Below, one piece after another: positions 38,601 to 48,930 of a stretch of 60,000 nucleotides of DNA. The DNA comes from Lineus longissimus (Eukaryota > Nemertea > Pilidiophora > Heteronemertea > Lineidae): the NCBI RefSeq assembly GCF_910592395.1, contig NC_088319.1, forward strand, positions 13,332,001 through 13,392,000, written 5' to 3'. Position 1 is the first letter of the stretch, and every line of letters starts with the position of its first letter. The notes under the pieces are model-generated. The model did not search any database and was not told the DNA's origin. It worked only from the letters and a program-made list of their open reading frames with translations. A program made the position numbers and the translations under genes.

Positions 38601-40849
38601 CTTGTTTTCAGTTCCTATCTTCCTGTAATGAAACCAATCACCCCAGCAATGCGAGGTTGATCTGAATGCTGATCAGAAGAAGATGAATAATTCAAAATGA
38701 AATACCTTGGGGGGACAGACATGAATATGGTCTGATGTTGTTTTGAATGGGCTGGTTCCAAAAGGAATGTGATATATATACCCAATTATTGGATAACTGT
38801 CCTTGGAGCTCAACTGGGTGACCAATGGATATTAATCCAATGAATATGCATCAGCCTGTCCTGGATATCAAAGGAATTTCCTTGCTTAACTGTGTACAGG
38901 CAATTACATGAATAAGTTCAGTAGTTCCATCTGATGATGACATGTCAAATTGAAGACTCCTGCAGTATCAATGGGGACCCCTAGCTCCTGCCTAAAAAAA
39001 CCCTTTAAGATGACATGCATTTACTTGCGAATTATTTCAGAATTCTTACCTGTATGACTTGAGTGTAAGTGGAGAATTGCATCTGAAAACACAAAAGACA
39101 AAATCAATAAGTGGAGGGGAAATGGTCTTTTTCCGGATGCCGGGATGGGCCCCAAAAAAAACTGCAAGGATTTTCAGGATGGATCTTGACAAGATTTGCC
39201 AAAATCTTGTTGTGCATTGAGTTGTGTGCAGTGCTGTACTGGGTACGGTAGCAGAAGAGTTAATGCACACGGTGGCTATAATTGTACCACCTTACCTTAC
39301 TTGTACAAAGGTGAACCTTGTGATTAAAGATGATGATACCTTTTCATGCTATTAACAACTATATAGGCCACTTGGGTAAATATCGGTGCCGATAATTGTG
39401 GTAATTATTGATGCTAAAGCCAGATTTTCTAATTATCTGACCTTGCAGAAGCTTTACAAGGATGCCATGATTCTCGAAGAAACTCTTTAGTTGAACATGT
39501 CGAACATTGTGGATATGGTCAGGAACATCAGAAACAGGATGTTCCAGTCAGTGTCCTAGTAAATATTCCAAAAGAAGGCATCAACATTCTAGAGAGGCCT
39601 CTTTAGCCCGGGTCGGCAACCGACAACTCTGATTAGTCATTACAGAAACCATCTTCACCGAGGCATATGAAGTTCCATCTATCATCTGATGACCAAACTA
39701 TCTATGTACATCTACAAGAAATTGGGAAAATATTGGTCCATGGAAAACTGGTTGACAAATACTTGGGAAACCCTGTGGTCTGTATAATATTGAAAGCTGC
39801 TGAAATGCAGAGACATCTTTATCAAAGTCAGGCCATACAGAAACTTCAAACTTCAACTTACTCCTCAGCATCAGAAAGACTCGAAACACTCGATGATGAT
39901 GATGATTTCCTGGCCTTGACCTTAGTGACCTTTATGACCTCCACGACCTCCCGACTCTGAACCTCACTCACTGCATAGCTTCCTTTCTTAGAACTAATCA
40001 TAGTGTTAGATTACTGTTGGTCGCAAATTTTGAATTTCTTGTTTTTGAATTTCCTTTTCTTTCGTTCAAGTGATGAAAACTCAGAATATCTGAAACGACC
40101 ACATGACATAATAGGCCTAAACTTTATAAATGACTTACTTCCAGTAGGCCTGCTAAAATAAGCTAGCTATATCATGTTCACATGCAATTATGTGCTGACA
40201 TCCAGGAAATAAGTTCTCCTCGTATCATCACACGGAACTGTTCCATTTTCTTCCCAATTATAGGCCTACACAATATGTCATTTGATATCAATTAATTTCA
40301 CACCACTTCCATAGTAAAACAAAACACTTCATGGGTGGCCATCAGCCTGACAAAGCATATTAAAATATGCAAAAGAGCATCTCAAAACCCTATTGAGGAC
40401 TTCTGGTGATCACTGCACTCCATCATTCAGGAACTTTACACAATTGTAGCTTTACCAAACAACCACGGATCGTTTTCAATCTTTGAGATGGTCACTGAGA
40501 TGGCATGACAGGAAAGCAATTTCATTTCCATATATGCAATTGATGAACTAAATGTACGACAAAAACTTCATGTCATCCTAATTAAGACCCAGATTATCAT
40601 AATCGATAGTTGGTAATTATTTTGCAACCAGATTTTTGGTCCAATAAAGGGGGTTTTACAGTGTTGATAACACATTATTTTAGGGTATTTATTGTTGCTT
40701 CAATTCAGTTGTATTATGAAACAAATTTTTGCTAGTGAAGTCCTCTTCATTATTGGTCTTTTATCAAAGTGCAAAGAAGCAATTTTCGTCGACATTCTAC
40801 TTCTGATCAGAATTCTTCTTCTGACCAGCAGAACTCTACTAGTCTTTAA
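38601..40849. other. Non-coding interval
   Basis: The block 39272-39300 ('ggctataattgtaccacctt' then 'accttact') resembles 21070-21105 ('ggctataattgtgccccttt' then 'accttacctc'), a dispersed repeat. The 97-codon frame at 39667-39960 (+) has no family resemblance. Several TAGGCCTA-type words lie at 40110-40270. Confidence 0.45.
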
Positions 40850-41297
40850 TAGTAGAGTCAATATAGCACCTGACCCCAAAAAAATTGCAAGCAAACGTTT
40901 TATGATTGTTTATTGTAGTATTGGGTCTTGTGAACAACATATCAAAAGTTTACAAAAATTTAAGTCCGGGAAAGGGTCAAAAAGTGACGTCAAAAACAAG
41001 ATGGCCGCCAAATCATAAAAGTGGCTATATCTCACTTCATATTTGACATAGAGTGAAAATATTGGTGTCTAGGTATAGGTTTTAGGGGTCAAGGAATCCA
41101 TTAAGCCTATTTATGAGGTTGTAGGAGAATTGCATAATGGGAAATCCAAGATGGCCGCCACGACGGCCCCAGATTATGTCTTTGGCCACAACTCAGTTCA
41201 TACTAAACGAAACTGACAGTTGTGTGGTGTCTTTTCATAGGTTTTAGGGGTCAAGGAATCCATTAAGACTATTTATGAGGTTGTAGAAGAAGTGCAT
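40850..41297 (+). repeat. Left terminal inverted repeat of the Academ-type element
   Basis: Matches the reverse complement of 44195-44652 from TAGTAGAGTCAAT inward, ending at 'gttgtagaagaagtgcat'. Near the outer end (about 40863-40880) the left arm is shorter and diverged from the right arm; beyond this the two differ at only a few bases. Contains two copies of an 86-bp direct repeat (41075-41160 and 41237-41322, the second running past the arm) and three 'aagatggccRcca' words. Just outside, 'actctact' at 40833-40840 is the inverted complement of the arm's own 'agtagagt'. Confidence 0.9.
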
Positions 41298-41426
41298 AAT
41301 AGGGAATCCAAGATGGCCACCAGATATGGTGCGTAAGTTGGGAATATTAAAGAACTATATTTAGCAACGACTATATGTACATAGTAATATTTTATTTTTA
41401 GTCACTGTGGAAATAGCCTCTGTATC

Positions 41427-41690
41427 TCATTGTTCTTCATCAACGTCTTCTTCGTCTGGTATTGGGTCCAGAGTCATGTTATCACAGTTCCCCTCTTGAC
41501 AAGATCCGCATGCATTCGTGCACTCAAGCCCATGCTTTTTGCAGGTACACCTTAGTTTGTTACATGTAGCGGAGCAGTTGCAGTGGATCATTTTGAGGAG
41601 AGCCTCGGGAGCAAGGTCATTATCCATCATGATTGGAATGAGTGTATCCCCTTGGACTTTGGACCCAGTCAGTTGGAACCATGTCCTCAC
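41427..41690 (-). pseudogene. TCR/CXC zinc-binding C-terminal domain of the Academ-type transposase
   Basis: Lies in a reading frame offset by one base from the nuclease part and overlapping its spurious end. True homology seems to begin near GDTLIPIM, about 15 residues in, so a one-base deletion (or two-base insertion) in roughly 41655-41675 would explain the break. It carries nine cysteines in the order CxC, x3C, x4C, xC, x6C, x3C, x2C, x4C, the layout of tesmin/TSO1-like CXC domains, which bind zinc and contact DNA. An acidic tail (DEEDVDEEQ) precedes the stop. The stop is about 130 bases from the left terminal repeat. Confidence 0.8.
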
Positions 41691-42708
41691 TCATGCCCAT
41701 CCAGACAAGCACTTGGTAATGCACCCTAAGTGAGTGAAATCTGGTGGCAGAAGCAGTTGGTGGAAGTCGTTCAGGTGTCACAAATGCCTTGGCTCTTGAA
41801 ACTTTCTTACGGAGCAAACTGTACCTAAGGGCTGCAAGAGATTCGCTTTGATTCCCATTAAACAATGAAATCATTGCTTTAGAGCCAGCACCTTCGATAG
41901 TTTTTTTGTCTCTGTCAGGGGAACAAAACACCTTTGAACATGAGCGTAACACGGTGTCTCCCTTCAGAATCTTTTCAAACACGGATTTCTTTCCAATGCC
42001 AAAGATTCTTGAAGTCGTATCACAACCCGTGAATGCGTGCAAAAACAGCAGATCAGTGCATATGTCATCACCTAATATATGTTTCAGAACACTGATGTTG
42101 TACACATGTTTTGTTTTATCACCACTTTTGTCTGAACGGAAGTACAGCTCATGGCTGTCCTCAACTGTCGCATGATACAAGAGGAGAATCAACAGGTCGG
42201 TATCTTCACCAATGAGCGTTGTAGATTTGTACCTAGACATCGAAACTGCTGCTTTTACAATGTCCACGTCTGCATCTCCCTCAGCTTGAATGACATCGCA
42301 GCCTTTCTGTCGCAAACAGTTTGCGATTAGATCAATCATAGCCTGTTTGTTTTCCACATTTGAGAGGAAGTCTTCCTTTTTTCCAACGAACTTGGTAGCA
42401 TCTGATATATCGACCTTGTTTGCAGTCTTGTTAGCACCTCGTCGCTGATGAGTATTATCCTTAATTCCTGGCCCTCCGCTGTACCCATCAAATACAACTG
42501 TGGCATGTCCGTATAAATCACCAGTGAGCTTTGCATATGCCTCGGCGATCGAGCTGTATGTGGACCCTTCGGTCCATTTCGTTCTATGCAAACGTGAGCC
42601 CCCGTCTAAAACGTAGTGATCAGTGACTGGGATTGTATCGAGCACGGCATCCTCGGATTTAGGAGTGACATGGTTTCTTATAGCTTCCATCAGTTGTGCC
42701 TTGTCTGG
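41620..42708 (-). pseudogene. XPG/FEN1-like nuclease part of the Academ-type transposase
   Basis: In phase with the preceding part and separated from it only by the TAA at 42709-42711. Numbering from the ATG at 42690: VVFDG near residues 65-69 (XPG N-region Asp), QAEGDADVDI near 135-144 (acidic I-region), IGEDTDLLILL near 160-170 (Asp pair), and LHAFTGCDTTSRIFGIGKKS near 217-236, matching the GCD...GIG turn and helix-hairpin-helix of FEN1-type structure-specific nucleases. All the acidic positions expected to bind the two metals appear present. In the transposon this domain presumably trims or processes DNA intermediates; that role is inference. The end reads out of frame from about 41668, giving a spurious tail and stop. 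Confidence 0.8.
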
Positions 42709-44148
42709 TTAGCGCAAGCAGTGCTTTGCTTCAAATAACGATGGAGGATGAGGGCTGAGTTCATAGTCCATCACCTCACTTAGACTAAGATCTTCTCCTG
42801 ACTGTGACACAACCAAGAACCTCTGAAACAACAGAGCTGGGTCGATGGTTCGATCGCCAGTTATTTTGATGGCCCGGGCAGTAGCTAATGTCTTCACTCT
42901 AGTATTTCTCTTGTGCGAATACGAAAATATAGACTGTCCTTCCATTGCTTTTACTACGCTTTTGCCAACCGTGAAAAGATCATGCACGTTCACATCTTCA
43001 TTAGCATTTATCCCTGTTATAATGTTGCGCAAGGTGGCATCCCCTGTAAAGGGAGAAAAGTCTGCAAGTTTTTCTATTAGCTTTTCTCCGTCTGCTTTAT
43101 CTCTGTTCATCCTTGAAGGCGTAGCCTCTTTGTGCTGTTCACTTGTTGTGTATACCATCTGGCTGAACTCTTGCATGGCATAGTTGTAGGCTGAGGTTAC
43201 AGGGCGAGACATGGTCCAAAGTGTTCTTTGGTGTTCACTGAAGCCACTTCCTCTTGTTAGCCCGCCTGTGCTTTTAAGAGAACGCATGAGCGTCTGCTCT
43301 ATAACAAGATCAGAGCTTAGGCCAGCCCAGTATTGGTTGCTGCGGCGTATGACATGGAAGCCATTCATAAACTTCTGATGAACAGTAGGGTTTTCAGCTT
43401 CTAAGCTGTTCATCTTCTGTAGATACAGATAACCCGACTTGAGATAGTTAGGGTGTCCAGCTGCTGCAAATATTGGCAAACAATCTGCGATGGCATGGAG
43501 GTGCATCTCCCATGACCCAGTGCGATCAGCCTCAATGAGCTCGCGTGCAACTCCCAACATTTTCTGATAGTTTATCCACAGTTTACTTGTCTTTGAATCA
43601 TTGGATAGTTCACATTCTTTCGATTTGAGCTGATCAGCGATTGTTGCGATGCAATCCGACTTCAGCAACGACTCCATCTCTCGTTCACCAGTTTCCGTAA
43701 GAGCGTAGAGCGTTTCAAGCTCTTTCAAGACGTTTTCAAAACCAGGCTCGTCCTTGATGATTTTAGCCACTATCTGATGCGTAAGGCATTGATCCACAAG
43801 AAGATGTCCACGAAATGCACGTTGTACAGATTTACCATTCATCATATGCACAACCGCGTTTTCTCCATAGACTGTTTCTAGGATCTGTCTCAGCCCACTC
43901 CCATCCATTAATGTTCCTATTGCCCCCAGAAGATTCATGAAGGTATGGAAACTGCCTAGTAACAACACAACATTTCTAATCAGACAATTGTCTGGTACTT
44001 CATTTACGATCTCCGATGCCTTCCAGAAGAGCGGCTGGTCGAATGTAACGATTGGTGGAATGTTTTGCTTAGCGGCTAGGTTGCATACGTACTCCAACGT
44101 GGAGAAAATGCATGTTTTGTCGCTTGATGACCAATAACATAAACTGAG
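42709..44148 (-). pseudogene. Academ-type transposase, transposase-like N-terminal part, no start codon
   Basis: About 479 codons are open from just after the TAG at 44149-44151 to the TAA at 42709-42711. There is no ATG at the front; the first conserved residues appear immediately (YWSSSDKTC), then VTFDQPLFW and a GSFHTFMNLLGAIG block ending with MDGSGL. These are typical of a large multicopy protein family in invertebrate genomes, which I recall as the transposase block of Academ-like elements. I infer the Asp of VTFDQ may belong to the DDE catalytic set but cannot place the other residues. The rest is helical. Related proteins are longer at the N-terminus, so this copy is 5'-truncated or lacks an upstream exon. 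The reading frame continues in phase beyond the stop into the nuclease part. Confidence 0.75.
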
Positions 44149-44194
44149 CTATTTTTAAGTCTTGGGTGTATTGCGGTCAGCATCGATTTGCAAT

Positions 44195-44652
44195 GATGCA
44201 CTTCTTCTACAACCTCATAAATAGTCTTAATGGATTCCTTGACCCCTAAAACCTATGAAAAGACACCACACAACTGTCAGTTTCGTTTAGTATGAACTGA
44301 GTTGTGGCCAAAGACATAATCTGGGGCCGTCGTGGCGGCCATCTTGGATTTCCCATTATGCAATTCTCCTACAACCTCATAAATAGGCTTAATGGATTCC
44401 TTGACCCCTAAAACCTATACCTAGGCACCAATATTTTCACTCTATGTCAAATATGAAGTGAGATATAGCCACTTTTATGATTTGGCGGCCATCTTGTTTT
44501 TGACGTCACTTTTTGACCCTTTCCCGGGCATAAATTTTTGTAAACTTTTGATATGTTGTTTACAAGACCCAATACTACAATAAACAACCATAAAACGTTT
44601 GCTTGCAATTTTTTTGAGGTTAGGCCTTATTTTTCATAAATTGACTCTACTA
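44195..44652 (-). repeat. Right terminal inverted repeat of the Academ-type element
   Basis: Inverted copy of the left arm, ending 'attgactctacta'. Holds two copies of the 'ttgacccctaaaacctat'-containing direct repeat and the 'tggcggccatctt' words on this strand. Only about 47 bases separate its inner edge from the in-frame stop (44149-44151) that limits the transposase reading frame, so the 5' coding end must have been lost or be supplied by splicing. Confidence 0.9.
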
Positions 44653-46262
44653 TAAACAGATTGGACATATCAGTGTGCAACAACTCGTCTCAGGTAAATT
44701 CAAGCTGAAGGCATGTTTTTGGAATGCCACAAAAAATAGCAAAACATTCGGGGTTTTTTAATAGGAAAAGTTTTGTGCAAACTATTAACAAGTACCTGGC
44801 AGTCTGCCACTTCTCTGACTCAATATTTACACTAATTTCCATGTGTGCTAGCTAATTTGTTTGGAAGCATGTTTTTGCCAATAACTATCTTTAGATTTGA
44901 ATTACAAAACAAAAGAATGCGGAGTTGAATCAGTCACTGTTTTATGGAACAGCAGCAGATTGATGGCAAGGCAAGGAAAATATTGACCTTTTAGTGTTGT
45001 GCCGAGGCAAAATCCAGCCAAAGATAACTGGATTGCAATCAACAACACTTTGATCCAACAGGTCAATGAGTTTATAAGCAGATCCACTCGTCAGCATTTT
45101 CAGCACAAAGCTGGTGACATTTAGTATGTTAGGTACATTTGTTGTTATTTTGGGTGCGGGGGGGGGGGGGGAGAGGGGCACTTCCCCTAGACATCTTAAA
45201 ATCACATTTTTCATGCAGATTTATGAAGTTTTAATGGAGTTTTGGCTCCTTTGGGACAAAAATTGTTGGGAGTGAGCTCCTCCCAGCCTTGTTATTGAAG
45301 CGAATAAACAGAAGATTACTCACCCCCAACTGGCAATGATAAAACCGTTCTTCATGAAAGTGACAACACACTAGCAGTAGGCCTACTTGCAGGCAGGCTA
45401 CCTTTGAATGTCATTATCATGAAACTAAGTACAGACATGGTAGGATCCCTCTACACCACAATATTATGGGCTTACTGAAATATTGTTGATATGCTGGATC
45501 AAAATGTTAGTCTAGCCTAGCTAATCCTATCAACAATTTGCCCTCAGGGGCTATATAGCCTCACCCTTTCCTTCTCTCTAACAACTCCCACAACTCAGTC
45601 AGTGCTCCAATACAATTCTGGCCAAGTAACATGCCTTGTTGCAGGCAACATTAGTTAGCAACCATCTGGCTTACAAAATGCAATAGCACTATCAAGAGTC
45701 CATTTCAAATGTGACTATACGTATCTGCAAAGATTTCTTACTGATAGTAGCAAGTGAAACTTTGGTTTGAAATTTGTTTGCAACCGATGAATTTAGATGT
45801 AAAAGTCATAAAACTGTGATATTCCTTCCATATCATTTGATCAGTGACACAAATCCTACATAATGTATCCACCTTAAATGAAAGCACTTGAAATAATCCA
45901 AGAGCGAAAGTTCAAGCTGTTGTGACAACTCTGTGTGCCTCCTCAGCAAATCCTCCACATTTCAAAGATGAATTCAAAATGAACCTAAAGGCTCCCGGAA
46001 AATAGATAGTTGTGGAATATGCATCTATCCCATGGAGCGAATCACGTGTTGAACATTAACCAAGTGATGAAAGTTGGGCCAGGGATGTTCATTGCCTGCA
46101 TGTTCACTATAGGCCGTCCTGAAATTGGTGGATGGGTGGTCATAATCAGACTTCGATCAGAAAGCGGTTAGAAGCTTCTTGCGCCTGGACTATAGGTCGT
46201 CCTGAAACTGCATGGTTGACTGGTTGATCCACAATCCAGGACAAGAAGTTTGCAAATCTAAC
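44653..46262. other. Non-coding interval with poly-G
   Basis: A G run of about 14 bases lies near 45158-45171. No supported gene. Confidence 0.45.
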
Positions 46263-46572
46263 TTAACCCTTTGCTGCATCAGCCACTTTCGGTTGGCACC
46301 ATCTTGTGCTGACAGTGAATATCAATACTGAACATTCAAGCTTACTTTCATCGGAACGTAAGAAACTTTTCAAAGTATCGCAATCTTTACTATCAGGATG
46401 AAACTATATATCCATGAGTTAGGGATGCTTAGAGGGTGTGCCGTAGTGGGAGTGCAACCAAGTGCTGGTGAATTGAAATTTCAGTGTGCATGTCATGCTA
46501 TGCATGTCACCCACACGTAATGAGGCCATGTACAGGACGTGCTATGCATGTCCCCCGTATCGAAAGGGTTAA
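46263..46572. mobile_element. TTAA-flanked MITE (family C), probably piggyBac-related
   Basis: The element is 46267-46568 (302 bp), flanked by TTAA at 46263-46266 and 46569-46572. Ends are CCCTTTGCTGC and, inverted, CCCTTTCGATACGGGGGACA; only CCCTTT is shared, so terminal repeats are short. CCCTTT termini with TTAA duplication are typical of several piggyBac-derived families. Inside are directly repeated 'gctatgcatgtc' words (46497, 46540). No coding capacity. Confidence 0.65.
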
Positions 46573-46926
46573 ACAAACTCCTTTCATTGTGAAACATCCA
46601 GTTGAATGGTTCATGATGCTTTTAAAAATGTCACAAATGATGAAACAAACACTATGTTACAAAGCACCAACGATTTTTCCCATAAAAACATCACTCCTCT
46701 ATCGGTAATCAAGAAATGCCGTTATTTGCCAAGACTTGACATCCTGGTGAAAATTGCCATTATTTTCCAATCATTTCATCATTGTGTCTGTCATGCACAT
46801 TAGCTGTTTACACAGAATCGCTAATTTCCTGTCTATTATTTTGAGCATCTGCTCACAAAAAATTACAAACACTAAATCGATGGCAAACTGTTGCTATTTA
46901 ATGAATCTCCAAATGATACATGGACC
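46573..46926. other. Non-coding interval
   Basis: Three overlapping short plus-strand frames, none recognisable. Confidence 0.4.
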
Positions 46927-47132
46927 TGGCACTTTCATGTAACATTGTGTAATGCACATGGCTGTATAGCTTGTGCTGCGCCTGTCCAGATATGGAAACT
47001 CACCAATATGGATGGTGCCCATATGGATATGGCACTTTCATGTAACATTGTGTAATGCACATGGCTGTATAGCTTGTGCTGCGCCTGTCCAGATATGGAT
47101 ACTCACCAATATGGATGGTGCCCATATGGATA
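46927..47132. repeat. Near-exact 103-bp tandem duplication
   Basis: Two head-to-tail copies (46927-47029 and 47030-47132) starting 'tggcactttcatgtaacatt' and ending 'ggtgcccatatggata'. By eye they differ at a single base (gaaact against gatact), so the duplication is recent or has been homogenised. Could also be an assembly artefact. Confidence 0.9.
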
Positions 47133-48640
47133 GTGTGATTTGTCAAGAATTTACTAAGTAATATTTCCAAGTAACACAATAAGAGTACTCATTGGTCTCC
47201 TCAGTCTTCATCAACAAACTATCAAAAGTCAATGAATGGGACAAAGTGGACTTGAATTATTGGACATCATAGCCACAATTATGTAAATCTTTCACAAACT
47301 TTTGGCAGGCCAGAAAGACCCTTGGATCCACCCTGCAAGATGGACATGGTTTTGTGGGGACACCATACACTTCCTGTCAAAATTTGTTGTACTGAATGAC
47401 TTTTCTGTTTCATTCATGCTTTTGCTAATGTTGCCCAAAAAACAAAGTTGATCACAGAATAACTGCACTTTAATTTTTTGCTAGAAGATTGATACTAGAA
47501 TGAAATGGTCCAAGGACCTTATGCTCACCTCGGGTAATGTGATGCATGTCATTTGCAGTGGATATGGGGAGAACAGTTTCTGGCTAGTTTCACCAGTTTT
47601 GATTCCATTAATAATATCAGAAAGAAAATTACCAGTACCATCTAAGTATAGCATTTTGGTTATAAAGTTGACTGAATTTCAGGGTTATTGAAGAGTGTAC
47701 ATGTCACATGGAAATTGGTTGATATCAGTTCAACAGTTTAGGAGTAATAGGACTTCGTTGAATTTCCAAGATGGCAGCCTTGCGGCCATATTTGAAGTCC
47801 GAGCGGGAAAAAATTTGTGGAAGAATAGAGGGTCGCTAGATATATGTCCTCACAAATTTAGAACCTTCTTGCTCAAATAGAAATGAAACGTGCCACCTAT
47901 CGGTGATTTAGTGAACTTTGACCTCTGTGACCTTGAAAGAAGGTCAAATCAAAAACCCGGGTGATATGTCATTTAACCTTATTAGATACACCCACCATAA
48001 AAAATTTGTCACTCTTCGTACAACCACTAGCTTCAATGAAAAGGCCAGGGGCCATTGCGCTCACCATATAGATATTTGGAGGTCAAGAATTCATGCTCTA
48101 TAGTATAGAGCCAAATGCAAATAGAGCAAGATGCAAAAATCTTGATGGTCAAGATGCAATAATGATGACATATTCCTCCTTTGAGAAAAATAATCTAATC
48201 ATCATCCATGACAAGTAGTTTTATTAAAAGAAGAAAGGCATTGTAAGTACAAGAATTAGAATAGTGACATTATCATAGGTAAATAAGGAAATGCAATAAT
48301 GCGAGCATCAAGGATCTGGGCATGATTTACGGCCGCCCAGACTGATACTGTGAAAGAGACAGAATTTCATTTCTCCATTGATTCCTCTTGATGCTGTCAC
48401 CAGACAAAGTAAAGAAGACAGAGGTAGATTGATATTCTTCATCTTCATTGTTCACTGCTATAATAGACTCGACATTCATTTCGTTAGATAATATGATGTA
48501 AAGAACTTCGGTTCAGGACCAGCACATCAGATGCCGCTTGTGTAGTTGACATTGTTTCAAAGAGAGGATTGGCGCAGTCAATGGGACCCCCTGTTCAACA
48601 ACGTAGAATAGCGTCATTGGGCACTGAATGGTTGGGTGTA
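47133..48640. other. Non-coding interval with a dispersed repeat segment
   Basis: 47887-48060 ('gaaacgtgccacctatcgg', 'aactttgacctctgtgacct', 'caaatcaaaaacccggg') corresponds to 49478-49600 ('gaaacgtgccaccaccg', 'aactttgacctcggtgacct', 'aaatcaaaaacccgga'). No gene. Confidence 0.55.
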
Positions 48641-48645
48641 ATAGA

Positions 48646-48762
48646 CGTAGATATATCTACAGGGAGGCCAAGAATTATTTTCCTTTGGACAATAGAATTC
48701 TATTGTGTATTCATTGTGTGAGGGAAAATAATTCTGGGCCACCATGTACATCTATATACACG
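48646..48762. repeat. 117-nt foldback (small MITE or hairpin-RNA-like)
   Basis: The arms 'cgtagatatatctac' + 'agggaggccaagaattattt' and, inverted, 'cgtgtatatagatgtac' + 'atggtggcccagaattattt' pair along about 40 bases. The inner stem (about 48666-48740, 75 nt) has near-perfect pairing between 'agaattattttcct' and 'agggaaaataattct'. The extended pairing outside the inner stem favours a miniature transposon; a microRNA precursor cannot be excluded. Confidence 0.7.
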
Positions 48763-48930
48763 CAAGGTGTTAACATTCAGTGTCGATTCAGCTTTTGAAC
48801 CTGATATCCTTGCTCCTTACGAAGATGCCCCCTTACTATTCCACACATGACACACTTGTAGAAACTATCTCGACTGTCCTAAATACATTCTACTCTTTAG
48901 TAAGCATGTAATTAAGTCAAGAATCAAATC

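Larger units (their letters stand above)
40850..44652 (-). mobile_element. Academ-type (AcademX-like) DNA transposon, 3.8 kb, defective
   Basis: Bounded by ~450-bp terminal inverted repeats (40850-41297 and 44195-44652) beginning TAGTAGAGTCAAT. Nearly all the inside is one minus-strand reading frame in three pieces: a conserved transposase-like block, an XPG/FEN1-like nuclease, and a TCR/CXC cysteine domain. Academ transposons are DDE cut-and-paste elements, and the AcademX lineage carries an XPG nuclease domain, so the domain order supports this assignment. Terminal repeats are nearly identical over their inner ~400 bases, suggesting recent activity or gene conversion. No unambiguous target duplication is visible; the flanks allow at most AT or TA. 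The copy lacks a start codon and carries one stop and one frame change. Confidence 0.8.

Noticed and set aside
41906-43183. Plus-strand frames at 41906-42175 and 42845-43183
   Set aside because: They are antisense shadows of the conserved minus-strand transposase frame.
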